Positions 1 through 7,165 of a DNA stretch of 34,313 bases are shown here, in pieces (positions within the stretch are counted from its first letter, which is position 1; the number at the start of each line of letters is the position of its first letter). The position numbers and the translations under genes were made by a program. The notes beneath the pieces were generated by a model. It did not search any database, was not told the origin of the DNA, and was given only the letters and a program-made list of their open reading frames with translations. Source of the stretch: JAWVZB01 sp033722375 (lineage in GTDB: Bacteria > Actinomycetota > Nitriliruptoria > Nitriliruptorales > Nitriliruptoraceae); NCBI GenBank assembly GCA_033722375.1, contig JAWVZB010000018.1:1-34313 (forward strand), given 5' to 3'.

Positions 1-92
1 GCCACCTGCTCGCGCCACTCCACGAGTCGCGGGCACCGACGGCAGTCGATCACGTCGGCGTTGAGGTCGCGGAGGGAGTTCCAGGAGGTCAC
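1..92 (-). CDS. Uracil-DNA glycosylase family protein, N-terminal fragment
   Basis: Only the first 30 or so codons lie in the window; the gene runs off the left edge. Reading leftward from a GTG at 92, the protein contains DVIDCRRCPRLVEWREQV. This matches the cysteine-containing N-terminus of family 4/5 (Fe-S) uracil-DNA glycosylases, where CxxC-type cysteines help hold a [4Fe-4S] cluster. These enzymes excise uracil from DNA to start base-excision repair. The GTG start is supported by a TAGCCT -10 element ending 8 bases upstream, the spacing of a leaderless transcript. The gene diverges from selD across about 50 bases. The family is inferred from a short motif only, so a related Cys-rich nuclease cannot be excluded. 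Confidence 0.6.
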   Translation of the reverse strand, partial: MTSWNSLRDLNADVIDCRRCPRLVEWREQV

Positions 93-100
93 GTTCGCGC

Positions 101-135
101 AGGCTAACGACCGACCGGCCCACGGGAGTTAGCCT
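101..135. promoter_or_regulatory. Divergent leaderless promoters, udg-like gene and selD
   Basis: Two TAGCCT hexamers face away from each other. On the minus strand 106-101 is 8 bases before the GTG at 92; on the plus strand 130-135 is 7 bases before the selD ATG at 143. This spacing puts transcription starts at or next to the start codons. No clear -35 hexamers are seen. Confidence 0.55.
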
Positions 136-142
136 CGCTGGC

Positions 143-1207
143 ATGGATCCTGCAACCGGCCGGCTGACGGCCTACAGCCACGGTGCGGGCTGAGCGTGCA
201 AGCTCGGCCCGGCCGAGCTGACCCAGGTCCTGGGTCGCCTCACCCCACACCGTCACGCTGATCTGATCGTCGGCCTCGACACGGGCGACGACGCCGCTGT
301 CTGGCGTCGTCCGGATGGCCCTGCGCTGGTAGCCACCGCCGACTTCTTCACCCCCATCGTCGACGACGCACGGACCTGGGGGCGGATCGGGGCCGTGAAC
401 GCCGTCTCCGACGTGTACGCGATGGGGGGCCGCCCCCTGTTCGGGCTCAACCTCGTCGCCTGGCCACGCGAGAAGCTCCCGACCGACCTCCTCGTCGAGG
501 TACTGGAGGGCGGAGCCGAAGCGGCCGAGGAGGGCGGCTGGATCGTCGCGGGCGGTCATACCGTCGACGGCGCCGAGCCGATGTACGGGCAGTCGATCGT
601 GGGGGAGATCGCGCCGGACCGCGTGCTCACCAACGTCGGAGCCAGCCCGGGTGAGGCGATCGTGCTGACCAAGCCGATCGGGAGTGGGATCGTCGCGACC
701 GCGGTGAAGCGGCTCGAACCCACTGACGTCCAGGTCGGCGGCGAGTGGCACGGCACCTACGAAGCGGCCGTGGCGGAGATGGTCCGGCTCAACGCCGGGG
801 CTGCCGACGTCGCTCGCGGCGCTGCCGCCAGCACCTGCACGGACGTCACCGGCTTCGGCCTGCTCGGCCACCTGCACAAGCTGCTCGCCGGGAGTGGGGT
901 CGCCGCGGAGGTGATGCTCGATGCGGTGCCGGTGATCGACGGGGTGCGCGAGCTCCTGACGGCCGGCTACGTGCCGGGCGGCACCCGTCGGAACGCAGCC
1001 TGGGTGCGGCAGCACATCGACGGTGACGTCACGGACGACGAGCTCACACTGTTGGCCGACGCGCAGACCTCGGGCGGTCTGCTCTTCACCTGTGCCATGA
1101 GCGCCGCAGAGGACGCTGCGGTCGAGCTTCGTTCCCACGGGCACACGGCTGCGGTCATCGGCGTCGTCCGGGAGGGTGATGCCGGGCGCATGACGATCCG
1201 CGGCTAA
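143..1207 (+). CDS. selD: Selenide, water dikinase (SelD), itself a selenoprotein with in-frame UGA
   Basis: SelD uses ATP and selenide to make selenophosphate, the selenium donor for Sec-tRNA and 2-selenouridine. Reading from ATG 143 through the TGA at 191-193 gives SHGAGUACKL. This is the family active-site motif, with Sec at residue 17 where E. coli SelD has Cys17, followed by the conserved Lys20. The frame then continues without interruption to TAA 1205-1207 (354 residues), a normal SelD length. It includes the GLDTGDDAAV and DFFTPIVDD metal/ATP motifs and NAVSDVYAMGG. A conventional gene caller would start at the GTG at 395 and lose 84 residues, including the active site. The TAGCCT 7 bases before the ATG suggests a leaderless mRNA. 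A perfect hairpin follows the UGA (separate entry). mec starts 22 bases downstream, so the two may be co-transcribed. Confidence 0.95.
191..236 (+). promoter_or_regulatory. UGA codon and bacterial SECIS-like hairpin in selD
   Basis: The Sec codon is 191-193. A near-perfect hairpin lies at 201-219: AGCTCGGC, a 3-base loop CCG, then GCCGAGCT. A second stem, GACCCA/TGGGTC, follows at 220-236. The first loop is about 15 bases after the UGA and contains a G, within the usual distance for bacterial SECIS elements read by SelB. That it acts as a SECIS is inferred from position and fold. Confidence 0.7.
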
Positions 1208-1219
1208 CGTTGCGCCCTC

Positions 1220-1229
1220 GGAGGTGATC
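1220..1229 (+). promoter_or_regulatory. Ten-base Shine-Dalgarno of mec
   Basis: GGAGGTGATC matches the complement of the 16S rRNA 3' end over ten bases and abuts the GTG at 1230. This favours 1230 over the in-frame GTG at 1224, which lies inside the match. Confidence 0.7.
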
Positions 1230-1655
1230 GTGACACCCCCCGATCCGTTCGTGCTCGACCGCGAGACCTGGCAGTCGCTCGTCTCGCGTGCCTGGTCGGA
1301 CTTCCCCTACGAGGTGTGCGGGCTGCTGGGCGTGGAACCGGACGGCACCATCCACCACTACCCGATCACCAACGCCGAGCGCTCGATGACCTACTACGTC
1401 ATGGACGCCAAGGAGCTGCTCCAGGCGATGCGGGAGATCGAGGACAGCGGCTGGGACCTCGCGATCTACCACTCCCACACCCACACCCAGGCCTACCCCT
1501 CCCAGACCGACATCCGGCTCGCGGCGTATCCGGATGCGACCTACCTGATCGTGACGCTGCAGGACCGCGACCAACCCGAGGTCCGGGGGTTCGACATCGT
1601 CGACGGCGAGGTCACCGAGAAGCCGGTGATCGTGCGGGACACCGCCGCAGCCTGA
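1230..1655 (+). CDS. mec: JAMM/MPN+ zinc peptidase, CysO-cysteine hydrolase (Mec)
   Basis: This is a 141-residue single-domain M67 metallopeptidase. The JAMM signature HSHTHTQAYPSQTD gives zinc ligands His81, His83 and Asp94, with Ser91. The catalytic glutamate is Glu28 in PYEVCGLLG. In Mycobacterium tuberculosis the homologue Mec+ releases cysteine from the C-terminus of the sulfur carrier CysO. cysO and cysM follow 1.3 kb downstream on the same strand, which supports that assignment. In M. tuberculosis the three genes are adjacent; here a minus-strand topoisomerase gene separates mec from cysO. Because CysO here continues past its Gly-Gly, Mec may also be needed to mature it (inference). 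GTG start chosen by the ribosome-binding site. Confidence 0.88.
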   Translation: MTPPDPFVLDRETWQSLVSRAWSDFPYEVCGLLGVEPDGTIHHYPITNAERSMTYYVMDAKELLQAMREIEDSGWDLAIYHSHTHTQAYPSQTDIRLAAYPDATYLIVTLQDRDQPEVRGFDIVDGEVTEKPVIVRDTAAA

Positions 1656-1661
1656 GGGCGC

Positions 1662-2819
1662 TCACTCCTCCTCGGCCACCTCCAAGCTGGCTTCGAGCTG
1701 GGCCTCGAGGTCGGACGATGGGGGCATGTCGAGGTCGAGGATGCGTCTCACGGCCCGTTCGGCGGGGTTCAGGCGGTCGACGGTGCCGTCCTCGTCGTCC
1801 CAGACCTCGTCGAAGCGGCCGAAGCGGTAGGCCTTGGGGACGCGTGGATCGACGTAGCTCGACCGTGCGACCGCACGGGTGTTCCCGAGGCGGTCGGCAG
1901 CCGCGTCGATGGCCATGAGCACTTTCGACCCCGTGTCGGTTGGGCCCTCGGACGGGCCGAGCTCGCGCAGCTTCTCCGCGGCCACGACCGTTCCGCCCCA
2001 CGTCCGGAAATCCTTGGCGGTCAGGCGCTTGCCGGCGACCTCGCGCAGGTAGTCGTTGACCGCGCCGGAATCGACGTGTTGCCAGTCGTCGTCGGCCTGG
2101 TAGGAGAACAGGCGCTGCCCGGGGATCTCCTCACACTTGAGGAGCTGGCGTGCCAGCCGTCGGTGCCGCAACTCGAGCTCGCGCTCCTGCCCGGCCTTGC
2201 CGGGGAAAGCGAAGCGGACGCGGCTGCCGTCGACCTGGACGTGATCGCCCTCGAGTGTCGTGAGGCCATGGGCACCCGTGGTCCGCGCGTAGCGCTCGCT
2301 GCCGATGCGGATCAGCGTCTCGTCGAGCAGTGCCACGACGAGCGCCAACATCTTCTCGCGGGTGAAGGTGCGCTTGCGGAGATGGCTGTCCACGGTCTCG
2401 CGGATCGTCGGCAGGGCGTCGGCGAAGTCCCCCAGCCGGTGGAACTTCGTGGCGTCGCGGACGTCGCGCCAGCGGGGGTGGTAGAGGTACTGCTTGCGCC
2501 CCGCATCGTCGCGCCCCGTTGCCTGGATGTGTCCGTTCTCGTCCCGACAGATCCACACGTCGGTCCAGGCCGGCGGGATGGCCAGTGACTCGGCTCGTTC
2601 GCGATCCGGGTGACCCTTCGGGATCGTCTCGCCGGACGCGTCCCGGTAGGTGAACCCCTGCCCCCACCGGATGCGTGTCAGCCCCGGCTCGTCATCGCTG
2701 ACGTAGACCAGCCCGACCGCGTCGGCGTGATCGCCTGCGGTGGCGTCGTCCGGCAGCTCCGAGATCACGGGGATCGCCCGTGTCACGGTCAGTTCGTCGC
2801 TCAGGTCGTCACTGCTCAC
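1662..2819 (-). CDS. DNA topoisomerase IB
   Basis: A 385-residue poxvirus-type topoisomerase I, which relaxes supercoils by nicking one strand through a 3'-phosphotyrosine. The N-terminal domain has GLVYVSDDEPGLTRIR and the IPPAWTDVWIC motif. The catalytic domain contains RIGSERYARTTGAHGLTTL (first catalytic Arg), the AKDFRTWGGT segment (second Arg) and SSYVDPRVPKAY with the nucleophile at about Tyr322. Length fits bacterial TopIB (about 340-390 residues). The GTG at 2819 is the first in-frame start that gives a family-like N-terminus; longer upstream frames run into the cysO promoter. The gene sits on the opposite strand between mec and cysO, with its stop 6 bases from mec's, so it looks inserted into an ancestral mec-cysO-cysM run. 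Confidence 0.9.
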   Translation of the reverse strand: MSSDDLSDELTVTRAIPVISELPDDATAGDHADAVGLVYVSDDEPGLTRIRWGQGFTYRDASGETIPKGHPDRERAESLAIPPAWTDVWICRDENGHIQATGRDDAGRKQYLYHPRWRDVRDATKFHRLGDFADALPTIRETVDSHLRKRTFTREKMLALVVALLDETLIRIGSERYARTTGAHGLTTLEGDHVQVDGSRVRFAFPGKAGQERELELRHRRLARQLLKCEEIPGQRLFSYQADDDWQHVDSGAVNDYLREVAGKRLTAKDFRTWGGTVVAAEKLRELGPSEGPTDTGSKVLMAIDAAADRLGNTRAVARSSYVDPRVPKAYRFGRFDEVWDDEDGTVDRLNPAERAVRRILDLDMPPSSDLEAQLEASLEVAEEE

Positions 2820-2931
2820 ACACTCTTGGTACCGCAGGGTCCGAGAGCCTCGGCGCCCATGAGCCCTCCGTGCGGGCGGGGTCGGACCTGCCTTCCCACC
2901 ACCGACAGGCGGTCGCTTCCGGCCGGTTCTA

Positions 2932-2937
2932 TACGCT
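2932..2937 (+). promoter_or_regulatory. Probable -10 element of cysO-cysM
   Basis: TACGCT (within CTATACGCTCC) lies 36 bases before the cysO ATG. A start about 7 bases later would give a leader of roughly 29 bases containing GAGGAA as ribosome-binding site. Confidence 0.5.
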
Positions 2938-2973
2938 CCAGCCGACCTCCCACGCCATCCCGAGGAACCTGTC

Positions 2974-3285
2974 ATGCCCGTTGTGCGCATCCCCACCGTG
3001 CTGCGCAAGCACACCGATGACGAAGCGAAGGTCGAGGCTTCCGGGACGACGGTCGGTGAGGTGTTCGCCGAGCTCACCGAGCGGTATCCCGACCTCGAGG
3101 ACCAGCTCCTCGAAGGGGGCGAGGTGCGCGGGTTCGTCAACGTCTACGTCGACGACGAGGACATCCGCTACCTCGACGGGCTCGGCACCCCGGTACCCGA
3201 AGAGGGCGAGATCGCCATCATGCCGGCGGTGGCCGGGGGAGCGGCGGCCGGGTCTCCGAACCACCGCGTGCGACTACACCGGTGA
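2974..3285 (+). CDS. cysO: Ubiquitin-like sulfur carrier CysO with C-terminal extension past Gly-Gly
   Basis: A 103-residue MoaD/ThiS-fold protein. It starts MPVVRIPTVLRKHT and has the typical GFVNVYVDDEDIRYLDGL and EIAIMPAVAGG segments of mycobacterial CysO. CysO carries sulfur as a C-terminal thiocarboxylate, which CysM attacks to form a CysO-cysteine adduct later cut by Mec. The mycobacterial protein ends at the Gly-Gly. Here Gly88-Gly89 is followed by 14 more residues ending HRVRLHR before the TGA. The thiocarboxylate could form only after the tail is removed, presumably by Mec, as the JAMM protein QbsD trims QbsE. The stop overlaps the cysM GTG by 4 bases (GTGA). Confidence 0.88.
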   Translation: MPVVRIPTVLRKHTDDEAKVEASGTTVGEVFAELTERYPDLEDQLLEGGEVRGFVNVYVDDEDIRYLDGLGTPVPEEGEIAIMPAVAGGAAAGSPNHRVRLHR

Positions 3286-4220
3286 GGTTCGACGACCTCT
3301 CCCAGGCGATCGGCAACACGCCCCTGGTCGGGTTGCCGAACCTCTCCCCGGACGGCTACGAGGTGTACCTCAAGCTCGAGGGCAACAACCCGACCGGTTC
3401 GGTCAAGGACCGGGTGGCGAAGTACCTGATCGAGCAGGCCGAGAAGTCGGGTGACCTCGCGCCCGGGCAACGGATCCTCGAGCCGACCTCCGGCAACACC
3501 GGGATCGCGCTCGCGGCCCTGTGCACCGTCAAGGGCCATCCGCTGACGTGCGTCATGCCGGAGAACACCTCCGAGGAACGCAAGCAGCTCCTCGACATGT
3601 TCGGGGTGGAGCTCGTCTACTCGCCCGCCAACGAGGGCTCCAACGGTGCGGTCCGTCTCGCACAGCAGATGGACGCGGAGGATCCCGACGTCTACATGCC
3701 GTTCCAGTACGGCAACCCCGCCAACCCGTTGTCGCACTACGAGACCACGGCTCCCGAGATCATGGCCGATCTCCCCGACGTCGGGGCGTTCGTCGCGGGG
3801 TTGGGCACCGGGGGCACCGTGACCGGGGTGGGCCACCGACTCAAAGAGTGGAACCCCGACGTCAAGATCTACGCCGCCGAACCCGAGTACGGCGACCTCG
3901 TCTACGGGCTCCGCAACCTCGACGAGGGCTACGTCCCGGAGGTCCTCGACGAGTCCGTCCTCGACAGCCGGATCAAGGTCAACTCGCTCAAGGCCCTGGA
4001 CTGGACCCGTCGGCTCGCTCGCGAAGAGGGGATCTTCGCCGGGGTCTCCACCGGCGCTTCCATCGCCGTGGCTGTCCGGATCGCTCCCCGCCTCCCCGAG
4101 GGCAGCCGCATCGTCGCCCTGTCCCCGGACGGAGGTTGGAAGTACCTGTCCACGGGCGCCTACGCTCCCGGGGACGTCGAAGCTATCGCCGAGCGGATCG
4201 CCACGACGCTCTGGGCCTGA
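3282..4220 (+). CDS. cysM: CysO-dependent cysteine synthase (CysM)
   Basis: A 312-residue PLP enzyme of the cysteine synthase / beta-replacing family. It starts RFDDLSQAIGNTPLVGL; the PLP lysine is Lys42 in NPTGSVKDR, followed by the TSGNTGIALA phosphate-binding loop and the GLGTGGTVTGVG loop. In M. tuberculosis CysM uses O-phosphoserine and CysO thiocarboxylate rather than O-acetylserine and sulfide. The adjacent, translationally coupled cysO makes the same donor likely. It starts at GTG 3282 inside the cysO stop region and lacks its own ribosome-binding site, consistent with coupling. The C-terminus DGGWKYLSTGAYAPGD is typical of the family. Confidence 0.92.
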   Translation: MRFDDLSQAIGNTPLVGLPNLSPDGYEVYLKLEGNNPTGSVKDRVAKYLIEQAEKSGDLAPGQRILEPTSGNTGIALAALCTVKGHPLTCVMPENTSEERKQLLDMFGVELVYSPANEGSNGAVRLAQQMDAEDPDVYMPFQYGNPANPLSHYETTAPEIMADLPDVGAFVAGLGTGGTVTGVGHRLKEWNPDVKIYAAEPEYGDLVYGLRNLDEGYVPEVLDESVLDSRIKVNSLKALDWTRRLAREEGIFAGVSTGASIAVAVRIAPRLPEGSRIVALSPDGGWKYLSTGAYAPGDVEAIAERIATTLWA

Positions 4221-4259
4221 CCGGGCCCGGCACGCGGGCGACCGACGCCGGGAGGGACC

Positions 4260-5060
4260 GTGTCCGCCACCAGCACCGACACCGACGCCGGAGCCGATGC
4301 CGGCGACGGACCGACGTGGGATGCCGCCCGGATCGTGAGCGTGGTCGGGGCCGTGCTCGTCGCGGTCGCGCTGGCAGTCGGGGCGTTCCTCATCGGTGAC
4401 CCCGGGCGCAGCAAGATCGACGATCCAGCGGCGTACGTGAAGTCGTTCTACGAGCGGGGCGACGTCGCCGGGCTCCTGGCAGCGCTGGCACCCGGCTCGA
4501 TCCCCGAGGAGCAGCTGGCACAGGCAGAGCGCGACCTCGAGCAGCTCCTCCGGCCCGAGATCGAGGTCGTCAACACCCGTGAGCTCCAGTTCGAGGGCAA
4601 GGAGTTCACCGAGGTGACCACGCGCGACCGCCTCATCTGGTGCGTCGACGGCAGCGGGACGCTGTACGTGCAGTGCCGCCTTGGGCAGGCGACCGTCGAC
4701 GTGTTTCCCGGCGACCAGCCGCTCGAGGCGACGGTGTCCCGGGTCGACGTCTTCCCGGACCGTGTCGAGCTGGTGGTAGGCCTGACCGCGACGGGCGGCG
4801 AGACCGTGACCTTCGGCGAGGGAGTCGAGCTCCAGGGCACCGACGCTGCCGAGGACGCCGTCCAGCTCGTCCAGACCGTCGCCACCGTCGGGGGGCAGCT
4901 CGCTGCCGTGCAGCTCTCCCAGTACCAACTGTCGGAGCAAGGGACGCTGTTCCTGGTCTGGCGCGGTCCACAGGACGCGATCGTTGGCCGGACGCTGACC
5001 GTCGCCTGGGACGGAGGCTCGATCGAGCTCGACGTCGCCGAGGCCGACCTGTACTCGTGA
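4260..5060 (+). CDS. Membrane-anchored hypothetical protein
   Basis: 266 residues; I do not recognise a family. A short Ala/Asp/Thr-rich N-terminus is followed by one hydrophobic helix (about residues 24-46, ending AFLIGDPGR). The rest is an acidic extracytoplasmic domain of about 215 residues. It has two cysteines close together (WCVDGSG ... VQCRLG) that could form a disulfide, and a C-terminal half of beta-type repeats. GTG start at 4260 with GGGAGGG 8 bases upstream. It lies 39 bases after cysM and 22 before the MBL-fold gene, so it is probably in the same transcript. In Mycobacterium this slot holds a rhomboid protease and murI; neither is present here. Confidence 0.75.
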   Translation: MSATSTDTDAGADAGDGPTWDAARIVSVVGAVLVAVALAVGAFLIGDPGRSKIDDPAAYVKSFYERGDVAGLLAALAPGSIPEEQLAQAERDLEQLLRPEIEVVNTRELQFEGKEFTEVTTRDRLIWCVDGSGTLYVQCRLGQATVDVFPGDQPLEATVSRVDVFPDRVELVVGLTATGGETVTFGEGVELQGTDAAEDAVQLVQTVATVGGQLAAVQLSQYQLSEQGTLFLVWRGPQDAIVGRTLTVAWDGGSIELDVAEADLYS

Positions 5061-5082
5061 CGCACCGGACTGCGGGGGACCA

Positions 5083-5841
5083 GTGACCATCGACATCACC
5101 GTGCTCGGGTGCTCCGGGTCTCATACGGGCCCGGGCAGCGTGTGCTCGGGCTATCTCTACGAAACGGATGCGGCCTCGGTGATGGTCGAGGCCGGCAACG
5201 GGTCGTCGGCGAACCTCCAGCGCTACACCGAGATCGCCGATCTCGATGCGGTCGTGGTCAGCCACCGCCACGTCGACCACTGCATCGATCTGATCGGCAT
5301 GTACTACGCACTCCGCTTCGGCCAGGGCGGCCCGAACCAGGTGCCGCTCTACGCACACCGGTCCGTGATCGACATGCTGACCGGGATCCTCTCGGGGGAC
5401 TCGGCGCTGGAGTTCCGTGAGGCCTTCGACATCCGGGAGATCTCCGCAGGTGACACGTTCGAGGTCAACGACCTCCGCTTCGAGCTCTACCCGAGCGTCC
5501 ACCCCGTTCCCACCCTCTCGATGCGGATCGCAGCCGACGACGCGGTGGTGGCCTACTCGGCGGACTCTGCAGGTGGCTCCGATCTTCTGGACTGTGCGGA
5601 GGGGTCGGACCTGTTCGTCTGTGAGGCCACCTGGCAGGGCGACCAGAGCGAGTGGCCCGAAGGGATCCACCTGACCGCACGGTCCGCGGGCCGGCTCGCC
5701 ACCCAGGCCGGGGTCAACCGGCTGGCGCTCACCCACGTCCTCGGGGGCACCGACCGCGAGCGGAGTCTCGAGGAGGCCCAGGAGACGTTCTCGGGCGAGC
5801 TGCTCGTGGCCCAGGACAACCACATCTGGAGCGTGGGATGA
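5083..5841 (+). CDS. Metallo-beta-lactamase-fold hydrolase, Rv1339-like
   Basis: A 252-residue MBL-fold protein. The metal motif HxHxDH is SHRHVDHC (His61, His63, Asp65, His66), followed by the later ligands in YPSVHP, YSADSAG and ALTHVLGG. M. tuberculosis Rv1339 occupies the same position directly upstream of rphA and has been described as an atypical cyclic-nucleotide phosphodiesterase. A nucleotide or RNA phosphodiesterase role is therefore plausible, but it rests on family and position. GTG start 22 bases after the previous gene. Its stop overlaps the rph ATG by 4 bases (ATGA), indicating coupled translation. Confidence 0.85.
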   Translation: MTIDITVLGCSGSHTGPGSVCSGYLYETDAASVMVEAGNGSSANLQRYTEIADLDAVVVSHRHVDHCIDLIGMYYALRFGQGGPNQVPLYAHRSVIDMLTGILSGDSALEFREAFDIREISAGDTFEVNDLRFELYPSVHPVPTLSMRIAADDAVVAYSADSAGGSDLLDCAEGSDLFVCEATWQGDQSEWPEGIHLTARSAGRLATQAGVNRLALTHVLGGTDRERSLEEAQETFSGELLVAQDNHIWSVG

Positions 5842-6536
5842 GCCGCCCCGACGGTCGTGCCCCTGACGAGCTCCGCCCCGTCCACCTCGAGCCGGGCGTG
5901 CAGATCCACCCCGTCGGCTCCGTGATGATCCGGTTCGGGGACACCCACGTCCTCTGTGCGGCCTCCTACGAGGAGGGCGCCCCCCGGTTCCGCAACCGGA
6001 AGGGCTGGGTCACGGGTGAGTACGCGATGCTGCCAGGCGCCACCACCGATCGCGCCCGACGTGAACGCCGCGGGCAGGGGGGGCGGACGCGCGAGATCGA
6101 GCGCCTGATCGGACGGTCGCTCCGCGCGGTCGTGGATCTCGATGCCCTGCCCGATGCCACCCTCACGGTCGATTGCGACGTGATCAACGCCGACGGCGGT
6201 ACCCGCACCGCCGCCATCACGGGCGGGTGGGTGGCCCTCGTCATGGGGCTCCGCAAGCTCGGGCTCGACCACGCCGTCAGCGGGCAGGTGGCCGCCGTGA
6301 GTGTCGGCATCGTCGACGGCGAGCCCCGTCTCGATCTGCCGTACGCCGAGGACTCGGTGGCCGAGGTCGACATGAACGTGGTGATGACCTCCGACGGCCG
6401 CTTCGTCGAGGTGCAGGGGACCGCCGAGGGCGAACCGTTCGAACACGACGAGCTCGACGCGATGCTGCAGCTCGCCCGCGCCGGCTGTGAGCAGCTGTTC
6501 GGTCTCCAGGCCGCGGTGCTCGACGAGGCGGCATAG
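5838..6536 (+). CDS. rph: Ribonuclease PH
   Basis: 232 residues. RNase PH is a hexameric 3'-5' phosphorolytic exoribonuclease that trims tRNA 3' ends. Family motifs include SRPDGRAPDELRPV at the N-terminus, GWVTGEYAMLPGAT, the GGRTREIERLIGRSLRA RNA/phosphate-binding segment, CDVINADGGTRTAAITGG, and the SVGIVDGEPRLDLPYAEDS and VVMTSDGRFVEVQGTAEG motifs. ATG at 5838 overlaps the preceding stop. rdgB starts 3 bases after its stop. The rph-rdgB pair is widely conserved in Actinobacteria and many other bacteria. Confidence 0.96.
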   Translation: MSRPDGRAPDELRPVHLEPGVQIHPVGSVMIRFGDTHVLCAASYEEGAPRFRNRKGWVTGEYAMLPGATTDRARRERRGQGGRTREIERLIGRSLRAVVDLDALPDATLTVDCDVINADGGTRTAAITGGWVALVMGLRKLGLDHAVSGQVAAVSVGIVDGEPRLDLPYAEDSVAEVDMNVVMTSDGRFVEVQGTAEGEPFEHDELDAMLQLARAGCEQLFGLQAAVLDEAA

Positions 6537-6539
6537 GCG

Positions 6540-7139
6540 GTGCGGTTGGTGCTGGCCAGCGGGAACCGGTCGAAGCTCGTCGAGCTGCGGCGCATCCTCG
6601 ACGGTCTCGATGTCGAGCTGATCCCCATGTCGGAGTTCGATCTCGAAGGCGCCGAGGAGACCGGCGACACCTTCGCGGCCAACGCACTGATCAAGGCCCG
6701 AGCGGTCGCCGATGCCACGGGGTTGCCGGCGCTGGCGGACGACTCCGGGCTCGAGGTCGACACGCTGGGCGGAGCGCCGGGGGTGCACTCCGCGCGGTAC
6801 GCCGGTCCCGAGACCGACGATGCCGCCAACAACCGCAAGCTGCGTCGCGAACTGCGTGACGTTCCTGAGCACGAACGGTCGGCCCGGTTCGTCTGTGTCG
6901 CTGCGCTGGTCACGCCCGACGGCCACGAATGGACCGAACGCGGGACCATGGAGGGACGTGTCATCGACGAGCCGCGAGGCGAGGGTGGCTTCGGCTACGA
7001 CCCCTTGTTCGTCGCGGAGGGCGAGACGCGCACGAACGCGGAGTTGACCCCAGCAGAGAAGGACGCGAAGAGCCATCGGGGCGAGGCGTTCCGAGCGATC
7101 CGTCCGCGTGTCGCGGCGCTGGCCACAACGGAGAGCTGA
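6540..7139 (+). CDS. rdgB: dITP/XTP pyrophosphatase (RdgB/HAM1)
   Basis: 199 residues. It hydrolyses non-canonical purine nucleotides (dITP, XTP) to monophosphates, keeping them out of DNA and RNA. Motifs: LASGNRSKLVELRRIL at the N-terminus, FAANALIKARAVA, the catalytic LADDSGLEVDTLGGAPGVHSAR, GFGYDPLF and KDAKSHRGEAF. The GTG start at 6540 is 3 bases from the rph stop, with no room for an independent promoter, so it is the last gene of the cysO-rdgB run. Confidence 0.96.
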   Translation: MRLVLASGNRSKLVELRRILDGLDVELIPMSEFDLEGAEETGDTFAANALIKARAVADATGLPALADDSGLEVDTLGGAPGVHSARYAGPETDDAANNRKLRRELRDVPEHERSARFVCVAALVTPDGHEWTERGTMEGRVIDEPRGEGGFGYDPLFVAEGETRTNAELTPAEKDAKSHRGEAFRAIRPRVAALATTES

Positions 7140-7152
7140 GCGGGGGCACGGA

Positions 7153-7158
7153 TACGCT
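7153..7158 (+). promoter_or_regulatory. Leaderless -10 element of the ABC exporter gene
   Basis: TACGCT ends 7 bases before the ATG at 7166, the spacing expected if transcription starts at the initiator ATG. This also supports 7166 as the start. Confidence 0.5.
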
Positions 7159-7165
7159 CCGGCGC

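Noticed and set aside
395..1207. selD starting at the GTG at 395
   Set aside because: This lacks the ATP- and selenide-binding N-terminus; reading the TGA at 191 as Sec restores a full-length family-like protein.
3283..3285. TGA at the end of cysO as Sec, or as a frameshift into cysM
   Set aside because: No family homology after it in frame; the overlap GTGA is a normal coupled start for cysM.
3168..5099. 643-residue open frame on the minus strand across cysM and its neighbours
   Set aside because: Low-complexity Arg/Gly/Asp/Val-rich translation, antisense to clearly recognisable cysO, cysM and MBL genes; typical GC-rich shadow frame.
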